Source of the DNA: Alisma plantago-aquatica
Lineage: Eukaryota; Streptophyta; Magnoliopsida; Alismatales; Alismataceae
Direction of reading: 5' to 3'
Assembly: GCA_963693085.1 (NCBI GenBank)
Contig: OY856414.1
Span: 262,536,001 to 262,600,000, forward strand
Length of the DNA stretch: 64,000 nucleotides
Position numbers and translations under genes: made by a program. The notes under the pieces are model-generated. The model did no database searches and had not been told where the DNA came from. It worked only from the letters and a program-made list of their open reading frames with translations. This document shows positions 46,571-58,400 of the stretch, piece by piece (the stretch's first letter is position 1; each line of letters begins with the position of its first letter).

Positions 46571-47280
46571 TCCTTAAATAGTTGACGAGGTGATTGGGAG
46601 TAATACCATTGACCCACTAAGCATGCCTGGTGTAATTGTTTTGGGTATAATAGTCTTCCAAGTCAATTTATATGTCGTGTTTGAGTATATATAACATTAC
46701 ATATAAAATTGTTTGTTGAGAAAATGTCATCGTGAAGTACTAGAACCTACCTTCTATGTCGTGGAACTGGGCAAGGTATTCCCACACCTTTCAAGTGACA
46801 CGGTTCATGGTGCTCTAATGCCCAATAATGTGCTTTGTGTGACTATCCAAATTTCTTATCCACAATGGTAAGACACACCTATTCTATTTGGCACATTGAG
46901 CACAACACTATAGGAGAAGGCGACGTTGTTGTGTGGCCCAAAGGTGAAGTTCTATATGAGATTATATAACAAATTTACATTGCAATTTGTATCTGTGGCT
47001 CTTTCTATTTGCATATCTAATTGGAAAATGAAATGAGAATAAATGCAGACCATAATACCTAAGAAGCCCAATATAGTTTCTCCTCCAAATCCTCCAGTAT
47101 TTGCTGGTATTCCACGGGTCCTATTCAACTTTCTAGGTCCTAAGTTGTATGGGGTTAGCACTATAGTTAGAGACTATAGAAGATGGGTCATGGTACGCAT
47201 TCAAGATTATGTTGTAGGTCAAGATCACGATAATAGTGTATTCTTGACAAGAATTGTAGATCTATTTAGTTATGATTGAC
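46571..47280 (+). pseudogene. Further CACTA C-terminal remnant
   Basis: A 78-codon frame (47043-47279) and fragments upstream resemble the low-conservation tail found after the TnpA region in plant CACTA elements. No defined domain. Confidence 0.35.
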
Positions 47281-48949
47281 TGAATATAGCTGAGTTATAA
47301 CTTTGGATACTGTGAGATCTTATGGGTAAATACCTCACTCTATATGTGAAAATATATGTTGAATTGTTTTCTTATTTATCAATCTATACATATATTTTGC
47401 AGCTACTTATAATGGTGAGTGCAAAGTTCACATCAACCAATGTCACATTTATAATTTCATAATCGATTGCCTATGTATTTAGAGGCTAAAGTTCTACACG
47501 TGACTACTACTCTACCACATTTAAGATTTTGCTTCTATATTAAAGAACATGATTATACCTCCTGTCAATGTTGAGTACATTTTGGACTCTTTGCTTACAA
47601 TTTTAACTTATGAATTACATTTATTGTGAAATTTGAGTTTTCTTTTGATTCCCTTCTTTTCACTTAGTAATAAACATCATGAGTTGTTAGAATTGTCCCC
47701 AAGACTCTGCCTGCGTATTATGTTGATCCTTCAGGTAGCAAAATATCAGATGGGGGATACACAATGAAAGTGGAAAATATATTATAGATAAAGTTTTTAT
47801 CTACGAACATATATTAATGCCTTCATCATTACATTATTATTTAATAATGTAATTAAATGCATTACTTTAACTTAAAGGGAGGTATAAAATCATTCAAAAG
47901 GTGGGATGAGAATTAGATAAAAAAGAAAATAATAAGTTGGAAATGTTAGGTTAGTTGTTTAACTGCCATGCATATATATATATATCCCAACTATGTTTAT
48001 TTTTATTTATTAATTTTCACATAAATGTAAACTTATAGTGCCCTATACAATATTATAACTGGACATGCAAATACTACATGGTACGATCTATGGACTTGAT
48101 TGTCAAACAAATGACAATAGACATATATTATATATAAAAGGTAATCTATATAGTCTTAATTCATAAGTAAATAGTCCATGAGGAGGAGAATGGAATTGCA
48201 TTTGTGAATGAATTGTCTATGTGCATATGGGCATGAGAATGAAATGAAGTGTGGATGAGAATGGAATTGCATGTGTGGATATGGATTCTTGTATGTGTTT
48301 TCTATTATTGGTTTTGTAGGTACTTCTAGACTGTTGTTAATCCGAACACTTGTAGAGATTGTAATTCTAATGAACTATAGGCTCCATCCTATTAAACAAC
48401 TAGACAACAGGTCTACATAACTACCATAAAAAACCATGCAACCTCGATTGTCTCAAAAAACCCAACAATTTATCTCTGGCGGCACGACTATCCTTATCAA
48501 TTAAATTTTACCTGATAAGTAAGTATAATAAGAACTACAATGCAAATCGATCTTCAACGTTGGTTTTTCCTACTAATTAATGATGCAGACCTACGTTTTC
48601 AGTTGCTCGGCAAAAAATATATGACTATAATCCCAAAACAATCTTGTAATTGTTGGTGATATCAGATTACATCATCCATTTCTTTATGGTAAACCATTGA
48701 TACACTACCATTGTTACTTTGATTTAATTGTATATAGAAAACAAAACTATTTTTGTTCCATCAATTGTCTCTTACCATGAAATTGACACATAAAATCCTT
48801 AGTTGTGGTGTCAGCCACTTAGGTGTCAGTAATAACTGACTTCGTAGGCATAAAATAACCATCTCTACATATGGTATCTGCACTAGTGTGAGGATGTATA
48901 TGATTGACAACTACAAGGTGGTCAAGCTTGCACAGTTAGTCAATGAGAT
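47281..48949. other. AT-rich non-coding DNA
   Basis: No coding signal. It has a short (AT)n at about 47970-47982. 'gtgtcagccac...gtgtcagtaataactgac' at 48809-48840 may be CACTA subterminal sequence. Confidence 0.4.
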
Positions 48950-49345
48950 AGTGAAAGATACGATGCCTTAGAAACTAAAGGATCCATGTTCAGTCTACCA
49001 CACTACAATGACTTTCTACATGTTAAATGGGCTTGAGGAACTTGGCACTACCATAAGATTCACACATCTATCCTTACGCCAAAGGTTAGGACTCACCAAC
49101 ATTAAGCCCACCACAATGTTGACACAACCTACCAATATCTACATGACCGCCTCTATAATAATTATTGAAGACGTACCTGTCCAGAGAGGGAAATCATACG
49201 TCTCTTGTGATTTTGTTGTAGTGGATATCAAGGAGGACCCTAGATACTCATTGATCTTTTGGTTCCCATTCTTATCCACAATGCTCTTAATGATGTGGAA
49301 GTTGAGATCATCACATTTCACGTTGGTAGTGAGCATATGAATTTC
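48950..49345 (+). pseudogene. Athila-like aspartic protease remnant
   Basis: RLGLTNIKPTTMLTQ, then EDVPVQRGKSYVSCDFVVVDIKEDPRYSLIFWFPFL, parallels the protease part of the Athila-type polyprotein at about 61140-61350 (EDIPVKVGKDTY, CDFVIMDIKEDTKYPLIFGHPFL). The catalytic segment lies upstream and is not preserved. It is a second, older Athila-like copy. Confidence 0.75.
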
Positions 49346-50600
49346 AACCCTTAAATATTCATGGAGAGATCATGTAGAAACAACTTCATAAACACCTATG
49401 GAAGATTTGCATTCTTCTTCATCACATCCACCATTGTCAAACATTCTAGACCATCTTCTTCACATATATATGATATATTTTCCTTCATCCCTAGTTTAAA
49501 CTTACTTGGTATGAGAAAACTTCCCTTTTTTAGGAAGTCCAGAGGCCATTTTATTTATCCCACCCTTCTCTTGCAGGGAAAATGTTCAAATTAATTACAT
49601 TACTTGTAACAAAATGATATTTGGTAGAACTTATACCATTACAGAAAGGAAGAGGAAGGGGATGACCCACATGGTTGAATGGAGGGTCTCTATATATACT
49701 TTTGTTGGCCTGGTGAACTTAGTGGAACATGACCCCCTGGTTCTAGACCAAACTAAACCTATAAATCTAGAGAAAACCACCAAAAGCAAAGGACTGTTTG
49801 AATTGGGATGCATCCTCCTTGCACGTTCCAATGTCATGATTGACATATAAAGGCATCCTTTTATCAAATTTATGAAAACTTTATGGGTGCGGGGGGTTGG
49901 ATTAAAACATAATAATGAGGACCAATGTCTTGAAAAGTATTATGTATCTAGATTTTTCACATTTCATGTAGTTGAGGAGAGACCCGTTTACAAATAGACA
50001 CATGTGTTTCATCTCTTGTACCATGGTATTCAGGAAGAGGATACAAATACATCATATATCAATCATTAAAAAATTCCATATCTATTTGGGAGGCCTTTGG
50101 CCTAGATCTCAACTGGAATAAGGAAAAATTATCACTAAATGAACTGATGAAGATATAACAATATTAGTTACATATAATTGAGAATAAAAAGATTCCTGAT
50201 GATGGTAGCCTTACTATCTATCTTACTAAGGCTACGAAACAATATCAAAATAAGAACAAGAATTCACATATACATAAATCCAAACCCATGATAAACCAAA
50301 GAAATAACCTTGTTTGAGCTGTTAATAGTTTGGATACAAAAAGAAATGTTTTTTTTACCAGAAGAGAGCCAAGAAATCTACCTCACTGGCATTGAAGAGG
50401 CCACATTCACATGATAACTACTTCCTTGAAAAGTAATGAAGGGTATCTATTAAACCTAAAATGCTTTCTATTTTAGCCAATGCATTGGGTTGTAGACATT
50501 GGGGACAATGTTCATGTACATGGTGATAAGCCCATGTTTATCTCTTACTAGGCCTCTTCAATATCAGACGATTTGTGATATTAGACCCTTTTAGGCAAAG
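49346..50600 (+). pseudogene. Athila-like 3' remnant, content uncertain
   Basis: A 78-codon frame (49614-49850: FGRTYTITERKRKG ... FVGLVNLVEHDPLVLDQTKP) is unfamiliar to me. At 50497-50510 CATTGGGGACAATG resembles the 'ttgaggacaa' motif that precedes the polypurine tract of Athila-type elements. Everything else is degraded. Confidence 0.4.
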
Positions 50601-51990
50601 GACATGCGATCTTTTAGTTTTCCTCAGTAATGGTTAGGAGGATTTAGAGAGCCAGACATGTCCAACCGTTTATCACAATTTTTTGAGGTCAAATTTTAGG
50701 TGGAGAATTTTCACGGTTAGATTGTAATTGAAATATAGTAGGGTAATTTTTATAAAAGCATCACGTTTGCACAACTTAACAATCATATCATTACGTTTTG
50801 TAAATTGCATACATATCACAAGTTGCTTATTATTTTTCATATTTATCTGTCTCCCTACTCCGTTAACTAGTAGCCGTTTACCATCCAATTAGTGGCCCAC
50901 CATCAGAGCTTTCTAATCCATCCATCCACCTCTGGAGATATTCGGTGAGGTGGTACATCTGTAGAAAACATTGCCATGGGGCTCCCGCATGATGATCCTG
51001 TGGTCGAAAAGAAAGTCATGGCATATCTGTGGCTATAGCTACAACAAGACAATCAATTATGGTGTTTGTTGCTGAGAAGATATCTATAGCATGTCTGCGA
51101 ATGTAGCTATGGCATCGAAGTCGATCGCATGTGTAATGTGTTGGTCACCGGTTTCTCCAATACTGTGAGATCTCGATTAACCAAAGCCACTAACAGTGGC
51201 ATGTAAAAGAGAAAGGCAGAGGCTACCCCAACACCGACATGAAGAAGGTAGAGGCAGTAGAGTCTACGTCTCCATCCAAATTGATAGTGTAGTCGTTAGC
51301 TGCAGCAAAGTATGCCCCTCTTCATCTAGGCCCATTGACACGAAGGTTACCACTGCAATGCAAAGTTTTGTCCTCGTCCACGCCCAGTGGCACGGAGTTG
51401 GTTGCAGCAAAGCATACGTACTGCTCCAGAGCTAAAGAATGGTAATTCAGATTACATATAGAAGCATCATGAACTCTTGTCTAGTCCTCTACTCCGTTGA
51501 AGTCACTGTAGTGATGTCATCGGAGTTAACCTTCTTAAATGGCTCTATGAAGGAGCTTTACAACTTGGATTTGCAAGTATCATCTCAAGAAAGAAATCGA
51601 AATGACACGAATCGTATAACAAAATGTGATACAGGTTTATGAATCCGCTCAACGATGCCTTTCACTAACACGGTAATTCAATGTGTTCAGAAAGCAATTG
51701 CATCTTAGCGCGGACATGTTCTTTATCTAGGATTCCAGTAGGTATATGTATTTGTCATAGTTGGGGCAAGGGTAGCTGCCGATAGCTTATCTTTTTTACT
51801 GGAGTTACGGCCATACTGATTGGTCACAGAAACAGGTTACGTCGATTAATTAGGGATTTGTGGACTCTCAGCATTTATCTCGTGAAAATTTTCTTAATAA
51901 ATGAAATTATCCAGAAAACATGGGAGACGGACTACCAACAGAGTCTTGTTTTGATATAAATGAAAACAAAACGACCATTAATGATATGTG
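50601..51990. other. Unassigned non-coding DNA
   Basis: No recognised domain. The stretch 50940-51430 is less AT-rich and has short repeats of 'gcatatctgtggctatagct' type. The small frames there show no family resemblance. Confidence 0.4.
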
Positions 51991-52000
51991 TGTAATTTTT

Positions 52001-52965
52001 AAAAACCTTGTGATAGATGTGTGTAACATGTTTGTAATGGTTTTTTTTGGCAAATGCTATTTTTTTTTGAGCAATTCGAACATCTTCATTGTTGAAAAGC
52101 CATACGACATCTACACATAGGGAAAGTGATACTGGGAGTACTACAACTACCAAGAGCAGGGCTATCAGATCACCAAAACTCATATTGGAATGATAATAAA
52201 ACACTTCTGCATTGCTCTCTTTTCCACGAGGCTGACATAAGCAGTTTTTCACAAGAGATTCCTTCAAACTGAGCATAGATCGGTGGTGATAAACCTGCAA
52301 ATGAAAAATATACAGACCAACATTTTCCGCCACAAGTAGAGCCATAGACCCAATAGTGAATCCGAACAGAACAAAAATGAGGCCAGCAAGAGCAAACACT
52401 CGTAGCTCCCAAACAGAGAGAGCAACAACGCCGACAAGCAGCGACAACAACGCCGACGTGCGATGAGAAACAGGAAGAAGAACCAGCACTAACAGGGACC
52501 TTCGACTGAAAGGAGGCCCACACACCGACACCAAACCACCCCAAAACGACCACCACCAGTGACCGGAGACGCCACAGGACGACGCCACCAACCGGTTCCA
52601 AACCTCGAACGGATCCGGAACACGTAGCAGCCGTCGCAGAGAGGGGGGTAGGACAGTGAGGGAACACGACACAGAGGGAAACCATAGGACAACGACCCAG
52701 TCGATGCAGGACGAGGTGGCCAAGGGGGAAGCAGGGCGACGCACCCAGGCCGCCGCACCCCTCCCCCCGGCCGGAGGCAGTGCGTACAGGAACCCTAGTC
52801 TCCCTTTGAGTCGCGAGACCTCAAGACATGAGAAGAACTAGATTTCACATTGCAAATGGTGTAACATATTTGTAATGTTTTTTTTGGCAAATGCTATTTT
52901 TTAAAAACCTTGTGATAGATGTGTGTAACATGTTTGTAATGGTTTTTTTGGCAAATGCTATTTAT
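52001..52965. repeat. 62-bp tandem repeat split by a retroposon
   Basis: The unit aaaaaccttgtgatagat...tttggcaaatgctatt occurs at 52001-52062 and 52903-52963, with a partial copy at 52861-52901. It looks like an array of at least three units interrupted by the insert 52069-52858. Confidence 0.75.
52060..52858 (-). mobile_element. Poly(A)-tailed minus-strand retroposed sequence of unknown origin
   Basis: On the minus strand the insert starts near 52858 with a GC-rich leader (52500-52830), becomes less GC-rich, and ends in a run of nine A (52068-52060) inside the flanking 62-bp repeat. That is the structure of an RNA-mediated insertion. An overlapping 270-codon minus-strand frame (52744-51932) includes hydrophobic segments (LIFVLFGFTIGSMALLV; LIALLLVVVVLPVSLSLCV) but runs through the A-run into the flank, so I do not call it a gene. 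It could be a processed pseudogene or a LINE derivative. Confidence 0.45.
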
Positions 52966-53053
52966 GTGATATGAAGAACTTATTTAAGATCCATGGTAAA
53001 TTTATTTCTAATTCTAGTATGAATATGAATGACATCTTGCATCATATGAAGTT

Positions 53054-53400
53054 TGGCATGCACATTTGGGTCATGTGAATACAAATTCAATGGGACATAT
53101 GATGAATCTAGATTTAAATTATTAATTCTTCATTGATGAATATAAATGTGAAATTTGTATGCAAGATTAATTACTAGAAGACCTTTTCATGAAGTTGTTA
53201 TGATTTCTTAAATTCTTAATTTAGTTCATACTGGTATTTATGAGTTCAGTGGGATTTCTTATAAGGATCAAAGTGTAACTTCATGACCTTTATTGATTGT
53301 TATAGTCAATAATGTTAAATTTATTTGCTAAAAAGTAAAGATGAGTAATTATGTATTTTTTCAAAAAATAGAAGCATAAATCCAAGATGGCAAGGTAGCT
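53054..53400 (+). pseudogene. Copia integrase remnant, left of LINE insertion
   Basis: WHAHLGHVNTNSMGHMMNLDLNY, then after a stop KCEICMQ, is the HHCC zinc domain of a copia integrase. It is followed by the degraded start of the core (FIDCYSQ ... YLLKSKDE). It resumes at 54009 beyond the LINE. Confidence 0.75.
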
Positions 53401-54008
53401 ATGTGATTAAGGTGTGATATGGAACAAGCCTGAACCGGGGTACATCAAATTCAATACAGATGCGGCTACATGCAAAAACAAAGCAGCTTCGGTGTTTATA
53501 GAAAGGGACTCTACCGGGAAGTGGATGTGTGGTAATGGAAGAATGTTGAACACATCCAATGTTTTAGAAGCTGAACTGGCGGGGATACTTGATGCTATAC
53601 AGTATGCAAATGAACATCAAATTGAGAAAGCATGTTTTGAATCTGACAGTAAGAATGCCATCGCAAGTATAGATAAGGACATTAGTCGCAACCCAAGGCT
53701 GGCTACGTGGATCCTGAGGATTAGAAAGCTTCTGCACAGAGGGTGGAAGATACAACATGGGCACAGAGAAAGGAACCAGGCAGCTGACACCCTAGCTAAA
53801 CACCATCTCAAAACCAACAGGCACCTGTATCATTATGTTAACCCTCCACCTAGTGTGGATATGCATCATCCAGTCAGAGTCTTGTAATGGTAGTAGTACT
53901 ACCATGTTTAATTATGAGTCTAGTAGTGTGGCCTATAATAACTGTCCAAATTGGCTTGCACGAGGAAGGCGAGATGAATAAAATAGATTCATGACTTATC
54001 AAAAAAAA
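53401..54008 (+). mobile_element. 5'-truncated LINE insertion inside a copia integrase
   Basis: Only the C-terminal RNase H frame and the 3' untranslated tail remain. AATAAA lies at 53977-53982 and an A-run at 54001-54008. The copia integrase reading resumes directly after the A-run. No clear target duplication was seen. Confidence 0.8.
53414..53887 (+). CDS. LINE RNase H domain, intact frame (157 aa)
   Basis: Plant L1-type LINEs end in an RNase H domain (RVT_3) that removes RNA from RNA:DNA hybrids. All four acidic residues are present: Asp16 (KFNTDAA), Glu54 (EAELAG), Asp78 (ESDSKNA) and Asp125 (NQAADTLAK). There is no ATG; the frame opens at GTG 53414 after a TAA at 53408, as expected for the truncated end of a longer ORF2. 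It is the least damaged coding piece in this half of the window, which suggests a younger insertion than its host copia. Expression as a free protein is not expected. Confidence 0.8.
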   Translation: MIWNKPEPGYIKFNTDAATCKNKAASVFIERDSTGKWMCGNGRMLNTSNVLEAELAGILDAIQYANEHQIEKACFESDSKNAIASIDKDISRNPRLATWILRIRKLLHRGWKIQHGHRERNQAADTLAKHHLKTNRHLYHYVNPPPSVDMHHPVRVL

Positions 54009-55525
54009 TGTTTGATAGGGCTTGAAACTATAGCTCAAAGGTGTACTTGGAATTTAGACAATTCCATGGAACAATACATGTGGTAACTTCTCCATATTTA
54101 TCACAGTCCAATGGATTTTTTTAATGGAAAAATTGTACCATGATTGATATGGTCAATATGCTTCTCAAAAGTTTTGATATACTGAATTTTATATGGGAGA
54201 AAGCTTTGAATATGACTTTCCATACCTAGAATAGAGTTCCCCAAAAACACAAAGATACTAGCCCATCAATAGTAAAGAGGCCACAATGACAGTCTGCAAT
54301 ATCTTTATGTGTGGATGCTTCATAAGTTACTTGTTCTTGAGGACAAATGGAAGAATTTAGGACCTAAAATGGTAGATTCCATATTCTTAGGTTTTGTGGA
54401 AACAAGCTAAGCACATATTTTATTGGTTATTAAACATAAAATCCAAAGCATGTGTGTCAACAATACTATGGTACTCCCTGATACAATATTCTTTGAGGAT
54501 AGTCTCCCTATGAGATTAGGTGTTCAGAAGGATGCTCCTCAAGAATACCCAATTACCAAAAATTCCATTTCCAAACACATGGAAAGTGTGACAAATGTTG
54601 GGGGGGGGGGGCAAAGAACATACTAACTATGAATCTGACAATTTTGAGGATATAATTGAACCTAGAAGAAGTAAAAGTCCTAGGACATCTAATAAATTTG
54701 GAAGTTAAGTTGTACTTATAATCTTGAGGATAGTAATGTGTCCTTGCAACAAGATATGGCTTCACATAAATCTCTATTTGGAAGGAAGATGCTCATAAAA
54801 AAATCCAATTAATCCTCTCAAATGGAACTTGGGAAATGGAGGATTTACATCTTGGTTGTTCTATTTTGTTTTTAAATGAATATTTAAGAAGAAACTTAAT
54901 AAAAGAAGTATAATAAACAAGTATAAGGTTATATTTTGGTCGGTAAAGTATGCACACAAAGTATTTGTGTGTTTATGGAAATTGAATTCTATTTATGATC
55001 CTTTATCCATCAAATTGATGTGAAGACCATGTTGTTACATAGTTGTCTTCAATATGAAATATATATGAAGGAACCTGAGATTTTTTTGGTCCGTGGGGAT
55101 TAGTCCAAGGTGGGTAAACTTGTAAAATATTTGCATGGATGGAAACATGCTTTAAGCAATTGCATGAAAACTTATTTAGTGAAATCATCTTTTGTCTCCA
55201 TCTTTATGATTTTGATAAGTTTATTTATTATAAGACCATAAATGATATGTTCTCTATCTTATTCTCTTATCTAGAAGATACTCTATCTTTTCGTTCTAAT
55301 ATGATAGTAATAAATTAGACAAAGTGATTTTTGAGTAGAAAATTTGAAAAGAAAGATATGATCCCATTGATGTGATTTTAGGGCTTAAAATCACAAGGTC
55401 TATTGATGGTATTGTCCTTGTCTAGACTCACTACATTAATAATACAATGGAGAGATTTGATTAGATATCACATATGCTTGTTAAGCCTCCATGTGTAGAG
55501 ATAACAATGGATGCGTTTTTCTAAC
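54009..55525 (+). pseudogene. Copia integrase end and reverse transcriptase remnant
   Basis: Readings, heavily broken: GTIHVVTSPYLSQSNG (integrase core end), KHIFYW/LVIKHKIQSMCVNNTMVLPDTIFFED (54423-54500), EPRRSKSPRTSNKFGS (54660) marking the integrase-RT junction, and PIDVILGLKITRSIDGIVLV with THYINNTMERFD (about 55360-55455), the RT C-terminal region. Includes a run of twelve G at 54600-54611. Confidence 0.75.
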
Positions 55526-56578
55526 AACCCCTCAATACCAAACCATTCCAAATTATAAACTAATCATGCTGACACCCACCCAATCTCCCCACAAATTTTG
55601 TCCCCCAGCGACAAGGTAACCATGGTAAGCTATCCTACCACTTCCAAGGATACAACACACATCACCACCCCTCTCCCCCACCTATGTTCTATCTAATCCA
55701 GACGCCATACACTAACCTGATCCCCTCCATGGCTCCATCACTTACGACCTTCGCTGCCATGCACCTACCGAAGTCATATACCCATTGCTGCCTCTAATAG
55801 ACTATCATTGTCATTCACTCACTACAAATGTCATGAGCTTATCACTGCCACCATGAACCATCCATAGTCACTGCTATCAGGCACACACACCGTGTCCATG
55901 CACTCATCACTCATTGTTGTTGCACTCACCACCATTACAATGAGATCATCATCAACACCATTGATTCATTATCATCTTCTGAATGCCATTCTCCCATCAA
56001 TGTCACCACCTCCTACACCTCCTTCCCCTCCAATGGGACGAAGAACACCCATGGATGCCACCACTTCCATCATTGTATCCTAGATACCAACAACAATATG
56101 TTTCATTTGACAACTACCAACTAGTCTGAGTCCCAAAGAAACCCACAACATACAAAAAATAATCTCCCAATAGTGTAGTGACATACCACAAGTATAAGAG
56201 TATGCAACTATTTTTATCATGCACCATGTCTGAAAAAAGAGGATACAAGTAGAAAATCAATGATGAGGCCATAATGTTTGGGTTCCCATCAACTAGACCA
56301 TAATTTTGGGTTCCCATTCTTGGTTCCCCACATATTGGCTGGGTGTTAAAACACCACTCATAATGGAGTGGTATGGTTCTAATGGGTTCGACACTGGTAG
56401 ATGGGTATTGTTTCCATCGCTATCCATATGATCCGACCAAATCCTTATTAAGAAAAAGTGGTATTGTTGTGTATTGTTTATGATACTCTAACATTATCGT
56501 AATTTTAGTATATTTTATGAAATACACACGATTGGACACTGCACTTTCTGTGAATTTAGATACACAAGTTATCCTGGT
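55526..56578. other. Pyrimidine-rich and AT-rich non-coding DNA
   Basis: 55530-56090 is C/T-rich on the plus strand with short 'caccacc' and 'catcact' runs. The rest is AT-rich. No domain or repeat boundary was recognised before the LTR at 56579. Confidence 0.4.
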
Positions 56579-56753
56579 GATGAGTGCATACTCATCATGA
56601 AATTCTATTACCTTTTCGGAACATTTTCATCTCTATTCCACATCTTTTCACCCTAATATGAATCATAATGCACAAAACTACTTAGTTGATTCAATAATCA
56701 TGATTTTAACTAAATATATTTCATTTAATGCAGGAAATTCAAGCAACTCCATA

Positions 56754-57236
56754 CATACGGTCTCAAGACCGTTTGGATCCTTGCGGTCTCAAGACCGTTT
56801 GGGTCCATGCGGTCCCAAGATCGTTTGCTGAAATATACGAAGAATAAGACGAAACTGGTTGCCAAAGAAAGCCATGCGGTCTCAAGACCGTTTGGTCCCA
56901 TGCGGTCCCAAGATCGTTTGGTCCCATGCGGTCCCAAGATCGTTTGGTCCCATGCGGTCTCAAGACCGTTTGGTCCCATGCGGTCCCAAGACCGTTTGGT
57001 CCCATGCGGTCCCAAGACCATTTGGTCCCATGCAGTCTCAAGACCGTTTGGTCCCATGCGGCCCCAAGACCGTTTGGTCCCATGCAGTCCCAAGACCGTT
57101 TGGTCCCATGCGGTCCCAAGACCGTTTGGTCCCATGCGGTCCCAAGACCGTTTGGTCCCATGCGGTCTCAAGACCGTTTGGTCCCATGCGGTCTCAAGAC
57201 CGTTTGGTCCCATGCGGTCTCAAGACCGTTCGACGC
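56754..57236. repeat. 26-bp tandem repeat, 17 copies
   Basis: Three copies at 56754-56831, a 41-bp gap, then 14 head-to-tail copies starting at 56873. Each unit has CATGCGGT(C/T)(C/T)CAAGACCG followed by TTTGGTCC. Many units carry the hairpin CGGTCTcaAGACCG; others have ccc instead of ctc. Since 26 is not a multiple of three, every frame stays open on both strands, giving spurious ORFs of up to 213 codons. Confidence 0.95.
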
Positions 57237-57316
57237 GAGCGCAAGGATCGATTGAAGAACTGAAGCCGAGCGTACACATCAAGGCCAAGACCGGTCGAAG
57301 CAAACTGATTCTTATA

Positions 57317-57424
57317 CCCAAACGATCTCCAAACCGTTTGGTGCCCAAACGGTCTCCAAACCGTTTGGTGCCCAAACGGTCTCCAAACCGTTTGGTGCCC
57401 AAACGGTCTCCAAACCGTTTGGAG
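57317..57424. repeat. 27-bp tandem repeat, four copies
   Basis: Units at 57317, 57344, 57371 and 57398. Each contains CCAAACGGT, ctccaa and ACCGTTTGG, a 9-bp-arm palindrome. It shares the ACCGTTTGGT core with the 26-bp family but is arranged differently, and lies just upstream of the TATA box. Confidence 0.95.
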
Positions 57425-57473
57425 AAGATATTTCCAGCAACTTACTGAAACCATTTGGGATCAGATCTAAACC

Positions 57474-57481
57474 TATAAATA
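57474..57481 (+). promoter_or_regulatory. TATA box of the Athila-type LTR
   Basis: TATAAATA 50 bp after the 27-bp array, followed by a GC-richer leader. Likely pol II promoter. Confidence 0.65.
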
Positions 57482-57959
57482 GACCCCCAAGGTCCCCATT
57501 TGAGGACATCGGTTCCGGACACCGACAGGCTGCCAGAGCACCACCCCAATCAAGTTCCACTCCACCTACTACTGGTGTTGCGTCCAAGGAGGCCAAGAAG
57601 AGGAAGAAGACGGAGCAAGGAGCTCATCTTCTTCACCGGGTTGCGTCCACCCTCTGCACCGAGCTCATGGTGGATCTATCTTTCTCTCCTATCCTTCTTG
57701 TATCTCGCATCATGAGCGAGTAGTCCTCTTTCTCTGGGGTGCGGGGACTAGCCCCACTGCCCATGCAAACCATGTTCTTTTGTTAAACTTTCCATGGCAA
57801 TGTATATAACTCTTCATTTTGTCGTTTATCGTTAAGCTTGTAGGTTGGTTATGTGCTTGTTTTCATCTTTGTGCTCCCTATGTTGCGATAACTTCAATGC
57901 ATGGGTTCCTATGTTGCGATAACTTCAAGGCATGGGATCGAACGTCATTTAACAAGTTT

Positions 57960-58400
57960 GACTCCCTGACTAGAAATAGAAGGGGATTCCTTGAGGTCGT
58001 AAGTGTATGATCCGCGAGGGGACGAGCCATCTAGCCTTCGGTGACGCTTCTGTGCGCCTAACGCCTGTATAGGGGGTTCACAACCTTAGTTGTATTTTGT
58101 ATCATCTTGCTAAACGTCGATGTTTGCTCGCATGTCACCTACCTGCTTGTTTATCGGTTAACGCGGCTGACTACCAAACTAGAAATAGGATGGGATCGAG
58201 GTCGTAAGTGTATGATCTACGAGGGGACGAGCCATCTAACCTTCGGTGACGCTTCTGTGCACCTAACACCCGTATGGGGGGTTCACAACCTCCGTGGATT
58301 TCTGTATCTTCAGAGCTGTAAGACATGTGATCCGGATGGCGATGAGAAATCGGCTGCCTATGGTGATGCTTACGCGGACCTAACGCCCGTATGGGGGGTT
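57960..58400 (+). repeat. Near-duplicate blocks in the Athila-type U5
   Basis: 'gaaatag..gggat', 'gaggtcgtaagtgtatgatc', 'cgaggggacgagccatcta' and 'ggtgacgcttctgtgc' occur in the same order at 57970-58080 and 58180-58290. A third partial copy lies near 58345-58400 (ggtgatgcttacgcgg, taacgcccgtatggggg). Confidence 0.75.

Larger units (their letters stand above)
41745..47280 (+). mobile_element. Decayed CACTA (En/Spm) DNA transposon
   Basis: In order: Transpos_assoc, TNP2 transposase, DUF4216-like and TnpA-like pieces, the arrangement of plant CACTA elements. All are heavily mutated. Terminal inverted repeats and target duplication were not identified, so the given limits cover the coding remnants only. 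Confidence 0.8.

Noticed and set aside
39841..48950. Terminal inverted repeats of the CACTA element
   Set aside because: Several CACTA and TAGTG strings exist but none forms a convincing inverted pair with a 3-bp target duplication.
51932..52744. 270-codon minus-strand ORF as a host membrane protein
   Set aside because: It reads through the A-run into the flanking tandem repeat and matches no family I know. Kept only as part of a retroposon.
54600..54611. Run of twelve G as a functional signal
   Set aside because: An isolated homopolymer inside a dead copia fragment. Could be slippage or a sequencing effect.
56873..57236. CRISPR-like regular array
   Set aside because: Units are directly adjacent with no unique spacers, in a plant LTR. 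It is a minisatellite.
56725..57454. Long overlapping ORFs on both strands (up to 213 codons)
   Set aside because: They are by-products of the 26-bp and 27-bp tandem repeats, which lack stops in every frame. No domain, no codon structure.
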